From Zwartia hollandica (GTDB taxonomy: Bacteria > Pseudomonadota > Gammaproteobacteria > Burkholderiales > Burkholderiaceae_B): a stretch of DNA of 64,000 bases. Below, in pieces: positions 1 through 7,843 of this stretch. The notes beneath the pieces were generated by a model. That model saw only the letters and a program-made list of their open reading frames with translations, did no database searches and had not been told where the DNA came from. Numbering within the stretch: the stretch's first letter is position 1; every line of letters begins with the position of its first letter. The position numbers were made by a program, and so were the translations under genes. The stretch lies in NCBI RefSeq assembly GCF_019923725.1, contig NZ_JAHXRI010000025.1, positions 124,001 to 188,000 on the forward strand, in the 5' to 3' direction.

Positions 1-975
1 CTGCTTGCCGAAGTTTTCACCTCGCAGCAAACCGACGAAAGCTTGAGGCGCAGTCTCCAAGCCTTCCACGACCGATTCTTTAAATTTTAGCTGGCCACTC
101 ACGACGCGGTCGATCAGCTGCGCGCGAATCGCGGGCCACGTATCGAGTTTGTCCGAGACGATGAAGCCTTGCACCCGAATACGATTGATCAGGATAGATC
201 TCAATGTGCGATGCGCGTGGGGCTCTCGATTGAATTCGGATACCATTCCACACAATGCGACGCGCGAGAAAACATTCATGCGTGCAAGCAGAGTCTCAAA
301 AATTTCGCCCCCAACATTTTCAAAAAGACAGTCAATGCCATTGGGAAGTAGCGCGTCAAGCTGAGCGTGAAAGTCTGTTGCGCGGTGATCGACGCAGGCG
401 TCAAAGCCTAATTCGTTGACCACATATTCACATTTTGCTCGCCCTCCCGCTACGCCCACAACGCGGCAGCCCACTTGTTTGGCGAGTTGGCCCACCACAC
501 TTCCTACAGCCCCAGAAGCGGCATCGACGACGACCGTCTCGCCCAGTTTGGGCTGACAGATATCGATCAGTCCAGTCCAGGCTGTAATGCCTGGCATACC
601 AAGAACGCCAAGATAGGCAGAGGCGCGAACGCGGGAGGCGTCTATTTTTGTGACAGCTTGAGCCGGCATCGTTGCGTAGAGTCGCCAGCCGCTCGCTGCC
701 AGTACAGTGTCCCCCACCGCAAATGCGCTCGAGCGAGATTCGACGACGGTGCCGACCGCTCCGCCGACCATCACATCCCCTGGATTGACGCCCTTGGCGT
801 AAGACTTTGCGTCTGATATACGACTGCGCATATAGGGATCTAAAGACAGCCAGTCGTTTTGAATCAGCACCTCGCCCTCGAGTGGCGCCGGCATTGGCGC
901 CTCGACAAGTTCGAAGTTGTCAGCGCGCACCCAGCCGGTTGGGCGGCTAGCGAGTCTTACAAGTTTGTTTTGCAT
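1..975 (-). CDS. NADP-dependent MDR-family oxidoreductase (3' end cut by window)
   Basis: The frame is open from an ATG at 975 down to base 1 with no stop, giving 325 codons; the last visible residues (GLLRGENFGK) normally lie about ten residues from the end of this family, so little is missing. My translation shows the N-terminal GroES-like fold with LDPYMRSRISD, then the cofactor loop AASGAVGSVVGQ and the segment LFENVGGEIFETLL, the hallmarks of the zinc-free medium-chain reductases that reduce the double bond of alpha,beta-unsaturated carbonyls with NADPH (curcumin reductase / leukotriene B4 dehydrogenase type). It is transcribed away from the molybdenum hydroxylase genes that start at 1153. 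The natural substrate cannot be read from sequence. Confidence 0.88.
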   Translation of the reverse strand, partial: MQNKLVRLASRPTGWVRADNFELVEAPMPAPLEGEVLIQNDWLSLDPYMRSRISDAKSYAKGVNPGDVMVGGAVGTVVESRSSAFAVGDTVLAASGWRLYATMPAQAVTKIDASRVRASAYLGVLGMPGITAWTGLIDICQPKLGETVVVDAASGAVGSVVGQLAKQVGCRVVGVAGGRAKCEYVVNELGFDACVDHRATDFHAQLDALLPNGIDCLFENVGGEIFETLLARMNVFSRVALCGMVSEFNREPHAHRTLRSILINRIRVQGFIVSDKLDTWPAIRAQLIDRVVSGQLKFKESVVEGLETAPQAFVGLLRGENFGKQ

Positions 976-1152
976 GGGCTCGACAAAGTTTAGTTAATTA
1001 GGGTAAATGCTCATAAAGGAATCCTTTTTGCAGTTGCTTAGTAAGCCCCAGTTTTCAAGGCTTAATTGCAGTAAGGATCTCGTGACTGCGGTGTTTACCT
1101 CAGTTACTATCGGATCAGTTTATTCCTACTTTCCACCTGCGGGAGCACCCAA
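976..1152. promoter_or_regulatory. Divergent promoter region between MDR reductase and Ior-type operon
   Basis: This 177-base gap separates two divergently read genes and must hold both promoters. It contains two short inverted repeats, AAAGG-AAT-CCTTT at 1015-1027 and GCTTA-G-TAAGC at 1036-1046, either of which could be an operator. I cannot pick convincing -35/-10 boxes. A GGGAG ribosome-binding sequence sits just before the ATG at 1153. Confidence 0.3.
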
Positions 1153-1605
1153 ATGGCGATACAGCTAAAAGTTAATGGTAAAGATCACAGCGTCGATGTC
1201 GACCCCACCACGCCTCTGCTTTGGGTGATTCGCGAGCAAGTTGGTTTGACAGGTACGAAGTACGGTTGCGGTATCGCGCAGTGCGGTTCCTGTACCGTCA
1301 TGTTGGAAGGGCAGGCTATTCGCTCGTGTGTGATTCCTGTGTCTGCAGCCGCAGGCAAAAATGTGCAGACCGTTGAGGGTCTCGCGACAAATGGCAAGCT
1401 GACGAAATTGCAACAAGCCTGGATCGATCATCAAGTGCCACAGTGCGGCTTTTGTCAGTCAGGTATGTTGATGGCTGCGACTGATTTGTTGGCGAAGAAG
1501 TCAAAACCAACTGACGCGGATATTGATGCCGCGATGACAAATATTTGCCGCTGCGGAAGCTTCCAAGAAGTCCGCGCTGCGATCCACTCTGTTGCTAAAG
1601 CCTAA
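1153..1605 (+). CDS. (2Fe-2S)-binding subunit of a molybdenum hydroxylase (IorA-like)
   Basis: This is the small electron-transfer subunit of a xanthine-oxidase-family enzyme, 150 residues as usual. The N-terminal plant-ferredoxin domain carries Cys39, 44, 47 and 59 (GCGIAQCGSC and a later C); the helical second domain carries Cys98, 101, 132 and 134 (CGFCQSG and ICRCG). All eight ligands for two [2Fe-2S] clusters are present. The start is fixed by GGGAG upstream. It lies 11 bases before the molybdopterin subunit. With no FAD subunit gene beside it, this is the two-subunit isoquinoline 1-oxidoreductase / nicotinate or aldehyde dehydrogenase layout that passes electrons to cytochrome c rather than NAD. 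Substrate unknown. Confidence 0.92.
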   Translation: MAIQLKVNGKDHSVDVDPTTPLLWVIREQVGLTGTKYGCGIAQCGSCTVMLEGQAIRSCVIPVSAAAGKNVQTVEGLATNGKLTKLQQAWIDHQVPQCGFCQSGMLMAATDLLAKKSKPTDADIDAAMTNICRCGSFQEVRAAIHSVAKA

Positions 1606-1616
1606 GGGGTCTTCAC

Positions 1617-3806
1617 ATGAATGCACGCGTCCCGAATCCTTCCCGCAGACAGTTTATTGTTGGCTCGACTGCAGTCAGCACAGGTCTTGCAATTGGTTTG
1701 CAGTTTCCCTTCATCAGCTCCGCACAATCGGTCGCCGCGACACCTGAGATCGGTGTGTGGGTGGTTGTGAAGCCTGACGACACCGTTGTCGTGCGTGTTG
1801 TGCGCTCAGAAATGGGGCAGGGCACGATCACTGGTCTAGCGCAGATGGTCGCCGAAGAGCTTGAGTGCGACTGGAAAAAAGTCACGACTGAATATCCAAC
1901 TCCCGGTCAAAGCTTGGCTCGCAAGCGTCCTTGGGGTGACTTCTCCACTGGCGGTAGCCGTGGTATCCGCACCTCTGAACAATACGTGCGCAAGGGTGGG
2001 GCTGCTGCTCGCATGATGTTGGTGCAGGCCGCTGCTGATGAGTGGAAAGTGCCGGCCGCCGAATGCGTCGCAGCCGAAAGCGTGATCACACACACACCGA
2101 GCGGGCGTAAAACAACCTTCGGTAAAGTGGCGTTGGCTGCATCGAAGTTGCCTGTGCCTACCGAGATTACTTTGAAGGACCCCAAGTCCTGGAAGATCAT
2201 TGGCAAGTCGGTACAGCGTATTGACACTTTCGAAGATAAAGTGACCGGCAAACAGGTATACGGCATTGATTTAACACTGCCCGGCATGTTGGTTGCAACG
2301 ATCAAAGAATCCCCAGTGTTTGGTGGCAAGGTTAAGAGTTTTGATGCCGCCAAAATCTCCGGGATGAAGGGCGTGAAAAAAGTTGTACAGGTGGGTGATA
2401 CCGCTGTTGCCGTTGTTGCAGACACCTTTTGGATTGCTAAGACTGCACTGGATGCCCTCCCAATCGTTTGGGACGAAGGTGCAAATGGTAAGGTGAGCAG
2501 TGCCTCGATCGCAGAATCGCTCAAGGAAGGGTTGACGGCTGAGCAGGCCTTTGTCGGCAATACGCGCGGGGATACCAAGGCAGCGATTGCGGGTGCTGCG
2601 AAAAAAGTCGAGTCAACGTACTTCTATCCATTCTTGAACCATGCCCCGATGGAGCCGATGAACGCAACGGCAAAGTGGACACCAGAGCGTTGTGAAGCGT
2701 GGGTGCCTACGCAAGACGGCGAAGCATCCTTAGCCGCAGTGATTGCTGCATCCGGTTTGCCTGGCGATAAGTGTGAGGTCTACAAGATTAATTTGGGTGG
2801 TGGCTTTGGTCGCCGCGGTGCCTTCCAGGACTACACCACGCAGGCGGTCAATATCGCTAAGCAGATGCCTGGTACACCGATCAAACTGATCTGGACGCGT
2901 GAAGAAGATATGACACAGGGTCGTTACCACCCCGTCATGATGTGTAAGCTCACAGGCTCCTTTGATGCCAACAAGAATTTGACGGGCGTGCATATGCGAC
3001 TGTCGGGCCAATCGATTTTGGCAGCTGTGCGTCCCGCAGTAGTGGCTCAGCAAAAAGGTCGCGACCCTCTGGTGTTCCAGGGTGTGTTTGATGGCGGTGA
3101 GCATGGCTTCGGTTACGAGTTCCCTAACCAGTTGATGGATCACGCCATGCGCAATACGCATGTGCCTCCAGGCTTCTGGCGTGGTGTGAACGTCAACCAG
3201 AACGCAATCTTTATTGAGTGCTTCATGGATGAGATGGCTGAGGCCGCTGGAGTCGATGCCGTTGAGTTCCGCCGCAAGTACATGGGTAAGTTCCCGCGTA
3301 ACTTAGCCGTGCTGAACGCAGTTGCGGACGGGATCGGCTGGACCAAGCCTGCTGCAAAAGGCGTGTTCCGCGGAGTCGCGCAAATGACTGCCTTTGGTAG
3401 CTATGTTGCTGCGGCTGCAGAACTGTCTGTGACCGATGGCAATAAAGTGAAGATCCATCGCATCGTTGCCGCAACAGATTGTGGTTATGCAGTGAATCCT
3501 GCGCAGATCGAGCGCCAAGTCTCGGGTTCGTTTGTGTATGGCTTGTCTGCCTTGTTCGAAGAAGAGTGCACTATCAAAGATGGTCGTGTCGAGCAGAAGA
3601 ACTTCGATACGTTTGGTTCGATCCGTTTGGCGCAAATGCCAAAAGTTGAGACCATCATCATTGAAGGTGGTGGGAAAGACTGGGGCGGCATCGGTGAGCC
3701 AACGATTTGCGTGGCAGCCCCTGCAGTGCTGAACGCGATTTATCGCGCGACTGGGAAGCGCTTGCGTGATGTGCCACTCAAGAAGAGTGGCTTTACGTTG
3801 GTATGA
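1617..3806 (+). CDS. Molybdopterin-binding catalytic subunit, IorB-like (xanthine dehydrogenase family)
   Basis: The catalytic subunit (729 residues) hydroxylates a heterocycle or aldehyde at a molybdenum-cytosine-dinucleotide site. The N-terminus has a Tat-type signal (SRRQFIVGS then a hydrophobic stretch ending near SSAQS), which sends the folded enzyme, with its small subunit, to the periplasm. The molybdopterin loop GGGFGRRG and the C-terminal GGIGEP segment, whose glutamate is the catalytic base of the family, are both visible. The length matches IorB/AldB-type subunits without heme domains. Its stop overlaps the next gene, soxX, so the soluble c-type cytochromes encoded downstream are likely electron acceptors. 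The Ior-Sox coupling is inference. Confidence 0.9.
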   Translation: MNARVPNPSRRQFIVGSTAVSTGLAIGLQFPFISSAQSVAATPEIGVWVVVKPDDTVVVRVVRSEMGQGTITGLAQMVAEELECDWKKVTTEYPTPGQSLARKRPWGDFSTGGSRGIRTSEQYVRKGGAAARMMLVQAAADEWKVPAAECVAAESVITHTPSGRKTTFGKVALAASKLPVPTEITLKDPKSWKIIGKSVQRIDTFEDKVTGKQVYGIDLTLPGMLVATIKESPVFGGKVKSFDAAKISGMKGVKKVVQVGDTAVAVVADTFWIAKTALDALPIVWDEGANGKVSSASIAESLKEGLTAEQAFVGNTRGDTKAAIAGAAKKVESTYFYPFLNHAPMEPMNATAKWTPERCEAWVPTQDGEASLAAVIAASGLPGDKCEVYKINLGGGFGRRGAFQDYTTQAVNIAKQMPGTPIKLIWTREEDMTQGRYHPVMMCKLTGSFDANKNLTGVHMRLSGQSILAAVRPAVVAQQKGRDPLVFQGVFDGGEHGFGYEFPNQLMDHAMRNTHVPPGFWRGVNVNQNAIFIECFMDEMAEAAGVDAVEFRRKYMGKFPRNLAVLNAVADGIGWTKPAAKGVFRGVAQMTAFGSYVAAAAELSVTDGNKVKIHRIVAATDCGYAVNPAQIERQVSGSFVYGLSALFEEECTIKDGRVEQKNFDTFGSIRLAQMPKVETIIIEGGGKDWGGIGEPTICVAAPAVLNAIYRATGKRLRDVPLKKSGFTLV

Positions 3807-4246
3807 CCTTAAGGCTTGTTGGTGGGGCGTTGCTTGCGACGATCGTGTCGTTCGTAGCACCCACTACAAGCTTTGCGCAGATTCGCTCTGGGCACGAGAT
3901 TCCCGAGCCTTTGGCGAGTCAGCCAGGGGATGCTGTTCGGGGTAGGGCAATTGTTTTAAGTCGACAAAGCGGGCTTTGCATTCTTTGCCACAGCGGTCCT
4001 TTTCCCGAGGAGCGTTTCCAGGGCAACATGGCACCTGACCTTGGTGTGAGTGCGCAGCGGCTGACGGCGAGTCAGTTGCGAGCTCGTATTGTTGATGCAA
4101 GCGTCTTTAATCCCGAGACGATTATGCCGGCTTATTATCGGTCTAGTGGGTTGAGCCGAGTTGCTCCGGGGTATGCCGGTAAAACATTATTGACTGGCCA
4201 AGAGATTGAAGATGTCGTAGCGTTTTTAGTGAGCTTGAAACCGTGA
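3803..4246 (+). CDS. soxX: SoxX-like monoheme cytochrome c
   Basis: A 147-residue periplasmic cytochrome with a cleavable signal peptide (hydrophobic residues 5-24, cut near SFA-Q). The heme site is CILCH at residues 59-63 and the distal Met is in ETIMPAYYR (Met108), the SoxX pattern; the C-terminal EIEDVVAFLVSLK helix is also typical. In classical thiosulfate oxidation SoxX pairs with SoxA to load substrate onto the SoxY cysteine and takes the electrons. The gene overlaps its molybdenum-hydroxylase neighbour by four bases (ATGA) and overlaps the next gene similarly, so the set is one transcript. Confidence 0.87.
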   Translation: MTLRLVGGALLATIVSFVAPTTSFAQIRSGHEIPEPLASQPGDAVRGRAIVLSRQSGLCILCHSGPFPEERFQGNMAPDLGVSAQRLTASQLRARIVDASVFNPETIMPAYYRSSGLSRVAPGYAGKTLLTGQEIEDVVAFLVSLKP

Positions 4247-4689
4247 CAACAAATCGAAGAACCTTTGTGATGGCGATGGGTGCTGTTGGGTTGGCGTCCT
4301 TTTTTGCTTCGCATGCGACGGAGGATGAGGCGCTGGCCGCCATGAAGGCGATCATGGGCTCTGCTACGCCGCGCGCGGGCAAGGTTACGCTTGAGTTACC
4401 TGCGCTGGTTGAGAATGGCAATCTCGTGACGATCAAAGTCTCGGTCGAAAGTCCGATGACGCAGGCGGATCATGTCAAGGCAGTGCACTTAATTGCGGAA
4501 GGCAATCCCTTGCCAAATATCGTGAGCTTCTTCCTTGGGCCGCGTGCAGGTCGAGCAGAAATTGGCACCCGCATTCGTTTAGCGAACTCTCAGCGGGTCT
4601 GGGCTATCGCCCAGATGAGCGATGGGTCGTTTTGGCGTGGGTATGCTGAAACCTTGGTGACCCTAGCTGCCTGTACGGAGGTCGTATGA
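4243..4689 (+). CDS. SoxY-related carrier protein with AACTE C-terminal arm
   Basis: A 148-residue SoxY homologue with an N-terminal export signal starting RRTFVMAMG. SoxY normally carries sulfur substrate on a cysteine in a swinging GGCGG tail. Here the tail reads VTLAACTEVV, so one cysteine (Cys144) is kept but the glycines are replaced and four residues follow it. I recall a NCBI protein family of SoxY paralogues named for an AACIE arm, which this matches closely. Being translationally coupled to soxX and soxZ argues for a working complex, but its cargo is probably not ordinary thiosulfate. No soxB hydrolase is present to release sulfate. The molecular role is unknown. Confidence 0.8.
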   Translation: MTTNRRTFVMAMGAVGLASFFASHATEDEALAAMKAIMGSATPRAGKVTLELPALVENGNLVTIKVSVESPMTQADHVKAVHLIAEGNPLPNIVSFFLGPRAGRAEIGTRIRLANSQRVWAIAQMSDGSFWRGYAETLVTLAACTEVV

Positions 4690-5015
4690 GTAAGACTTCA
4701 CGTACGCTAGTCACGATGCCAAAGGTCGCGACAAAGGGTGAAGTGATCGCCATTAGAGTGATTGTTCAGCACGACATGGAATCTGGCTTTCGGCACACAC
4801 AGCAAGGTGAACGCATCCCCCGCGATATCATTCGTGAGTTTGTTTGCACATATAACGGGCAGGAAGTTTTTCGTGCGGATCTTCACCCAGGTGTTGGTGC
4901 GAATCCTGTGATTAACTTTTTTACTGTTGCAACCGAGACTGGGTCGCTTGAGTTTAAGTGGATAGGTGATAACGGCTATGCGTCGAGCGTCACCAGCCAG
5001 TTAACCGTTTCGTGA
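4686..5015 (+). CDS. soxZ: SoxZ-like carrier partner
   Basis: A 109-residue immunoglobulin-fold protein without signal peptide, the normal state for SoxZ, which is exported bound to SoxY by the Tat route. Recognisable segments are HDMESGFRHTQQG, RDIIREFVCTYNG and EFKWIGDNG. Its start overlaps the SoxY-like stop (ATGA). It should form the heterodimer that presents the SoxY arm to SoxXA. Length and sequence are ordinary for the family. Confidence 0.9.
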   Translation: MSKTSRTLVTMPKVATKGEVIAIRVIVQHDMESGFRHTQQGERIPRDIIREFVCTYNGQEVFRADLHPGVGANPVINFFTVATETGSLEFKWIGDNGYASSVTSQLTVS

Positions 5016-5028
5016 TCTGTTGGTGTTG

Positions 5029-5802
5029 ATGCGCCGTCTCGCACGTTGTTGCTGGTTGTGGCTAGCGTGTTTGTTTTCTGCCTGCGCCTGGGCAGATCCG
5101 GTGGGGTCTGCGCGTCAGTCGAGTTATGCGCTGATGTCGCCGGAAAATCGCAGCATGCAAGATGATCCGTCACAGAATCCAGCAACGTTTTGGGTGTTGG
5201 ATGGCGAGTCGCTCTGGCAAACACCTTCAGGTAAGCGCCAGATTGCGTGTGCGACATGTCATGGTGCAGAGTCCACCTCAATGAAAGGCGTAGCTGCCAG
5301 CTTCCCTAAATTTGTGGGCTCAAATCTGCTGAGCTTGTCGGATCAGGTCAATGTGTGCCGTCAGACGCGCCAAGAGGGTGAGCCTTATGCGCCCGAGAGC
5401 AAACCTTTACTTGCGCTAACGTCCTATATTGGACAGCAATCGAAAGGCCTGCCAATTACCATTCAGATAACGCCTGTGAATGCTCTTGCGCTTGAAGCGG
5501 GCAAAACATTGTTTTATGAGAAGCTAGGGCAACTCAATCTCTCTTGCGCGCAATGCCACGCCGAGCGGTCGGGGCAAAAGCTTGGGGGAAACCCTATCCC
5601 GCAGGGTCATCCCACCGCCTATCCGCTATACCGTTTGGAGTGGCAATCCGTCGGTTCTTTGCAGCGGCGCCTGCGCAACTGCATGACGGGAGTTAGAGCC
5701 GAGCCGTTCGCGCTTGGTTCAAAAGAGCTCGTTGAGCTTGAACTGTTTTTGATGTGGCGCGCGCGCGGGATGCTAATGGAAACCCCGGGGGTTCGACCCT
5801 AG
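5029..5802 (+). CDS. soxA: SoxA-like diheme cytochrome c
   Basis: A 257-residue periplasmic cytochrome from the ATG at 5029; TTG at 5020 and GTG at 5023 are in-frame alternatives and no strong ribosome site decides. A signal peptide occupies about residues 1-22. Two heme sites are present, CATCH (74-78) and CAQCH (173-177), and a free cysteine in LRNCMTGVRAEPF (Cys218) sits where SoxA has its cysteine persulfide heme ligand. With SoxX it would form the thiol-loading enzyme acting on SoxYZ. It closes the six-gene set begun at 1153; the gap to the next gene holds a separate promoter and operator. Confidence 0.88.
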   Translation: MRRLARCCWLWLACLFSACAWADPVGSARQSSYALMSPENRSMQDDPSQNPATFWVLDGESLWQTPSGKRQIACATCHGAESTSMKGVAASFPKFVGSNLLSLSDQVNVCRQTRQEGEPYAPESKPLLALTSYIGQQSKGLPITIQITPVNALALEAGKTLFYEKLGQLNLSCAQCHAERSGQKLGGNPIPQGHPTAYPLYRLEWQSVGSLQRRLRNCMTGVRAEPFALGSKELVELELFLMWRARGMLMETPGVRP

Positions 5803-5860
5803 GTTTGCGCCGATATTTCTCTTGACACACCTATCCGGCAGGATTGACAATCAATCATCA

Positions 5861-5881
5861 GTATACGAACCGTTCGTATAC
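5861..5881. promoter_or_regulatory. Perfect 21-bp palindrome, likely MarR operator
   Basis: The site is an exact inverted repeat with 10-base arms, GTATACGAAC and GTTCGTATAC, around one central C. It lies just upstream of the MarR-family gene and right after two TTGACA hexamers (5822-5827 and 5844-5849), so a bound dimer would block the promoter. Size and symmetry fit a MarR dimer site and suggest autoregulation plus control of the downstream catabolic genes. I see no second copy upstream of 1153, 6524 or 11628. Confidence 0.75.
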
Positions 5882-5903
5882 AAACGATTGGGCGGGAAGT
5901 CGC

Positions 5904-6494
5904 GTGGCAAAGAGCTTGGGAGCTGGCGAAGGTAAAGGAAGGGCGGCCTTAGTCGTCGTACCAACTGTCGACTCCAAAAGGCAAGCGAGCGGGGCTCCAC
6001 ACACGATTTGGGATCGTCCTGGATATCTGATTCGTCGGCTGCACCAAATTCACGTTGCGATGTTTATCGAGCAAGTTGCAGATGGTCAAGTGACGCCCAT
6101 TCAGTTTGGGCTATTAAGTGTTTTGATGATGCGGCCCGGCGTTGATCAAGCGACGATTGGGGAGGAGATGGGGCTCGACCCCGCCAACGTAGCCGAGATA
6201 CTCAAAAGGCTCGAAGACCGTGGCCTCGTTTCAAGGGTCGTTGATCCACTAAACCGCCGCCGTAAGCTCTGTCTGACAACACCTGCAGGAAAAAAATTCG
6301 TACAGCGCTATCAGCGGGATATGCAGTTATCGCAGCAACAGTTGTTAGAGCCGCTTGTGCCGGCGGAGCGACGTATGTTTCTTGACCTGTTGGTAAGGCT
6401 AGTAGAAGCAAATAATGAGAGCGGCCGCACTTCGTTGCGTCCCGGCGGGAATGCGTTAGACGCACGCCGCAAGCGTAAACAAAATTCTGTGTGA
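5904..6494 (+). CDS. MarR-family transcriptional regulator
   Basis: The winged-helix core is clear: TPIQFGLLSVL, then QATIGEEMGLDPANVAEILKRLEDRGLVSR as helix-turn-helix, then the wing with DPLNRRRKLCLT. MarR proteins are dimeric, usually ligand-released repressors of nearby catabolic genes. The frame is open from a TTG at 5844, but that codon lies upstream of and would translate through the operator palindrome, so I prefer the GTG at 5904 with weak GGCGGGAAG before it (196 residues). Even so the protein has about 35 extra N-terminal residues of low complexity compared with the family; the true start could be further in. It probably controls the preA-hyuAB-dctP-cox genes that follow. Confidence 0.85.
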   Translation: MAKSLGAGEGKGRAALVVVPTVDSKRQASGAPHTIWDRPGYLIRRLHQIHVAMFIEQVADGQVTPIQFGLLSVLMMRPGVDQATIGEEMGLDPANVAEILKRLEDRGLVSRVVDPLNRRRKLCLTTPAGKKFVQRYQRDMQLSQQQLLEPLVPAERRMFLDLLVRLVEANNESGRTSLRPGGNALDARRKRKQNSV

Positions 6495-6523
6495 TTTGAA
6501 ATTATTCGATTTGGAGAAATAGT

Positions 6524-7840
6524 ATGGCTGATCTGTCGTTAGATTTTTGTGGAATTAAGTTTAAGAACCCAGTCGTCATTGCCTCGATTGAGACCACGAA
6601 TAGTCCAGAGGTTATTCGTGAATGTGTCGATGCTGGTGCGGGCGGCATGATCATCAAGACCCTGACCGACATCGAGGATATGGCGCGACTGACGCAGAAC
6701 TCAAAATATGCGATCTTGAACGAAAAGAATGAACCCATCAAAGGCAAGGTAAATAAGAATTTCGTTTTTTATAGTCGTTCAGGCTATTCCAGTACGCCCC
6801 TACGTGAATGGATTCCACATCTCAAGGATCTAAATAAATACGCACAAGATCAGGGCTCGCATCTCATCGGTAGCGCTGGTGGCAAGACGATGCAGAGTTG
6901 GATTGACATCTGTCGCACGATCGAGGACTGTGGTCTTCCAATGGTGGAGTTGAATTTTGGGTGTCCTCACCCAGCCATGATGCCTGGCGTGCATGGCGGT
7001 TCGATGATCGGACAGGAACCAGAAATCGCTCGTGAAGTGACGGCGCGTGTGTGTGAGGCGGTGAAGATTCCCGTTGTGATCAAGCTCACACCGGACCAGT
7101 CTCGAGTGTTGGATGTTGCGCGCGCAGTAAAAGAGGCCGGTGCCTCAGCAGTGACGGCAACCAATCGCTACACAGGCTTTTCGGTTGATATTGAAACAGG
7201 CTTGCCTCGCCTTGGAGGCCCAGCAGGGATCGGTGGGGTTTGGGCTAAGGCGCTCTCGTTACGTTGGGTCAATCGCATCTATACCGAACTTGGGATGCCC
7301 ATTACAGGATCAAACGGTATTTACGACCACCGCGATATCGTCGAGTTCATCATGACCGGTGCACCCTTGGTGCAGGTTGGTTCTGTACTGATGCTCAAAG
7401 GTATCAAGTACTTGCCTAGTATGATCAACGGACTCGATACCTTCATGGATACTCACGGCTATCCTGATATTGCATCCATGACAGGTATCGCTTCACGCCA
7501 GGCGGTAAAAGATTATGGTGAGCAGTTTCGCAAGCCACGCATGCACAGCGAGATCGCAAGCGAGGCCTGTAAGAATCCGAGCTGTACGATTTGCATCCAA
7601 ACTTGTTTTTATGATGCCTTAGCGCAAGGCGATGGGAGTGTTGAATCCATCCATGCAAATTGCATCGGGTGTGAGATGTGTACACAAACCTGTCCCTTTG
7701 ATGCGACGACGATGCACACGACGACCGAGGAGCAGCGTGCGCTCAAAGAGTTCTTTCAAATCAAGCCAGATGTATTTGAAAACAAAAAATTCGAGAAAGG
7801 ATTTGAACGTGGCATCAAGCTATCGAAGGTCAAGGGGTAA
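6524..7840 (+). CDS. preA: PreA-like dihydropyrimidine dehydrogenase subunit (FMN, 4Fe-4S)
   Basis: A 438-residue dihydroorotate-dehydrogenase-fold barrel with FMN (KNPVVIASIETT near the start, PITGSNGIYDHRDIVEF near the phosphate site) followed by two C-terminal [4Fe-4S] clusters at about residues 347-393 (CKNPSCTICIQTC and CIGCEMCTQTC). This is the PreA architecture that reduces uracil/thymine-like rings. The active-site loop NFGCPHPAMMPGVHGG keeps a cysteine. The electron-feeding partner PreT is not in the window, and the protein is somewhat longer than E. coli PreA, so the substrate may be a different cyclic amide. A GGAG site precedes the ATG at 6524. The downstream hyuAB genes begin three bases after the stop. 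Confidence 0.86.
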   Translation: MADLSLDFCGIKFKNPVVIASIETTNSPEVIRECVDAGAGGMIIKTLTDIEDMARLTQNSKYAILNEKNEPIKGKVNKNFVFYSRSGYSSTPLREWIPHLKDLNKYAQDQGSHLIGSAGGKTMQSWIDICRTIEDCGLPMVELNFGCPHPAMMPGVHGGSMIGQEPEIAREVTARVCEAVKIPVVIKLTPDQSRVLDVARAVKEAGASAVTATNRYTGFSVDIETGLPRLGGPAGIGGVWAKALSLRWVNRIYTELGMPITGSNGIYDHRDIVEFIMTGAPLVQVGSVLMLKGIKYLPSMINGLDTFMDTHGYPDIASMTGIASRQAVKDYGEQFRKPRMHSEIASEACKNPSCTICIQTCFYDALAQGDGSVESIHANCIGCEMCTQTCPFDATTMHTTTEEQRALKEFFQIKPDVFENKKFEKGFERGIKLSKVKG

Positions 7841-7843
7841 TTG

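Noticed and set aside
1907-2578. Long minus-strand open frame opposite the IorB-like gene
   Set aside because: Composition is that of an antisense shadow of the real gene, with no ribosome site or family features.
4243-4689. Frameshift at the end of soxY that hides a GGCGG tail
   Set aside because: The stop overlaps the soxZ start exactly (ATGA) and no other frame gives a glycine-cysteine tail.
5844-5903. N-terminal extension of the MarR frame from TTG 5844
   Set aside because: It would translate through the perfect operator palindrome and its bases are a -35 hexamer; a GTG at 5904 is better placed.
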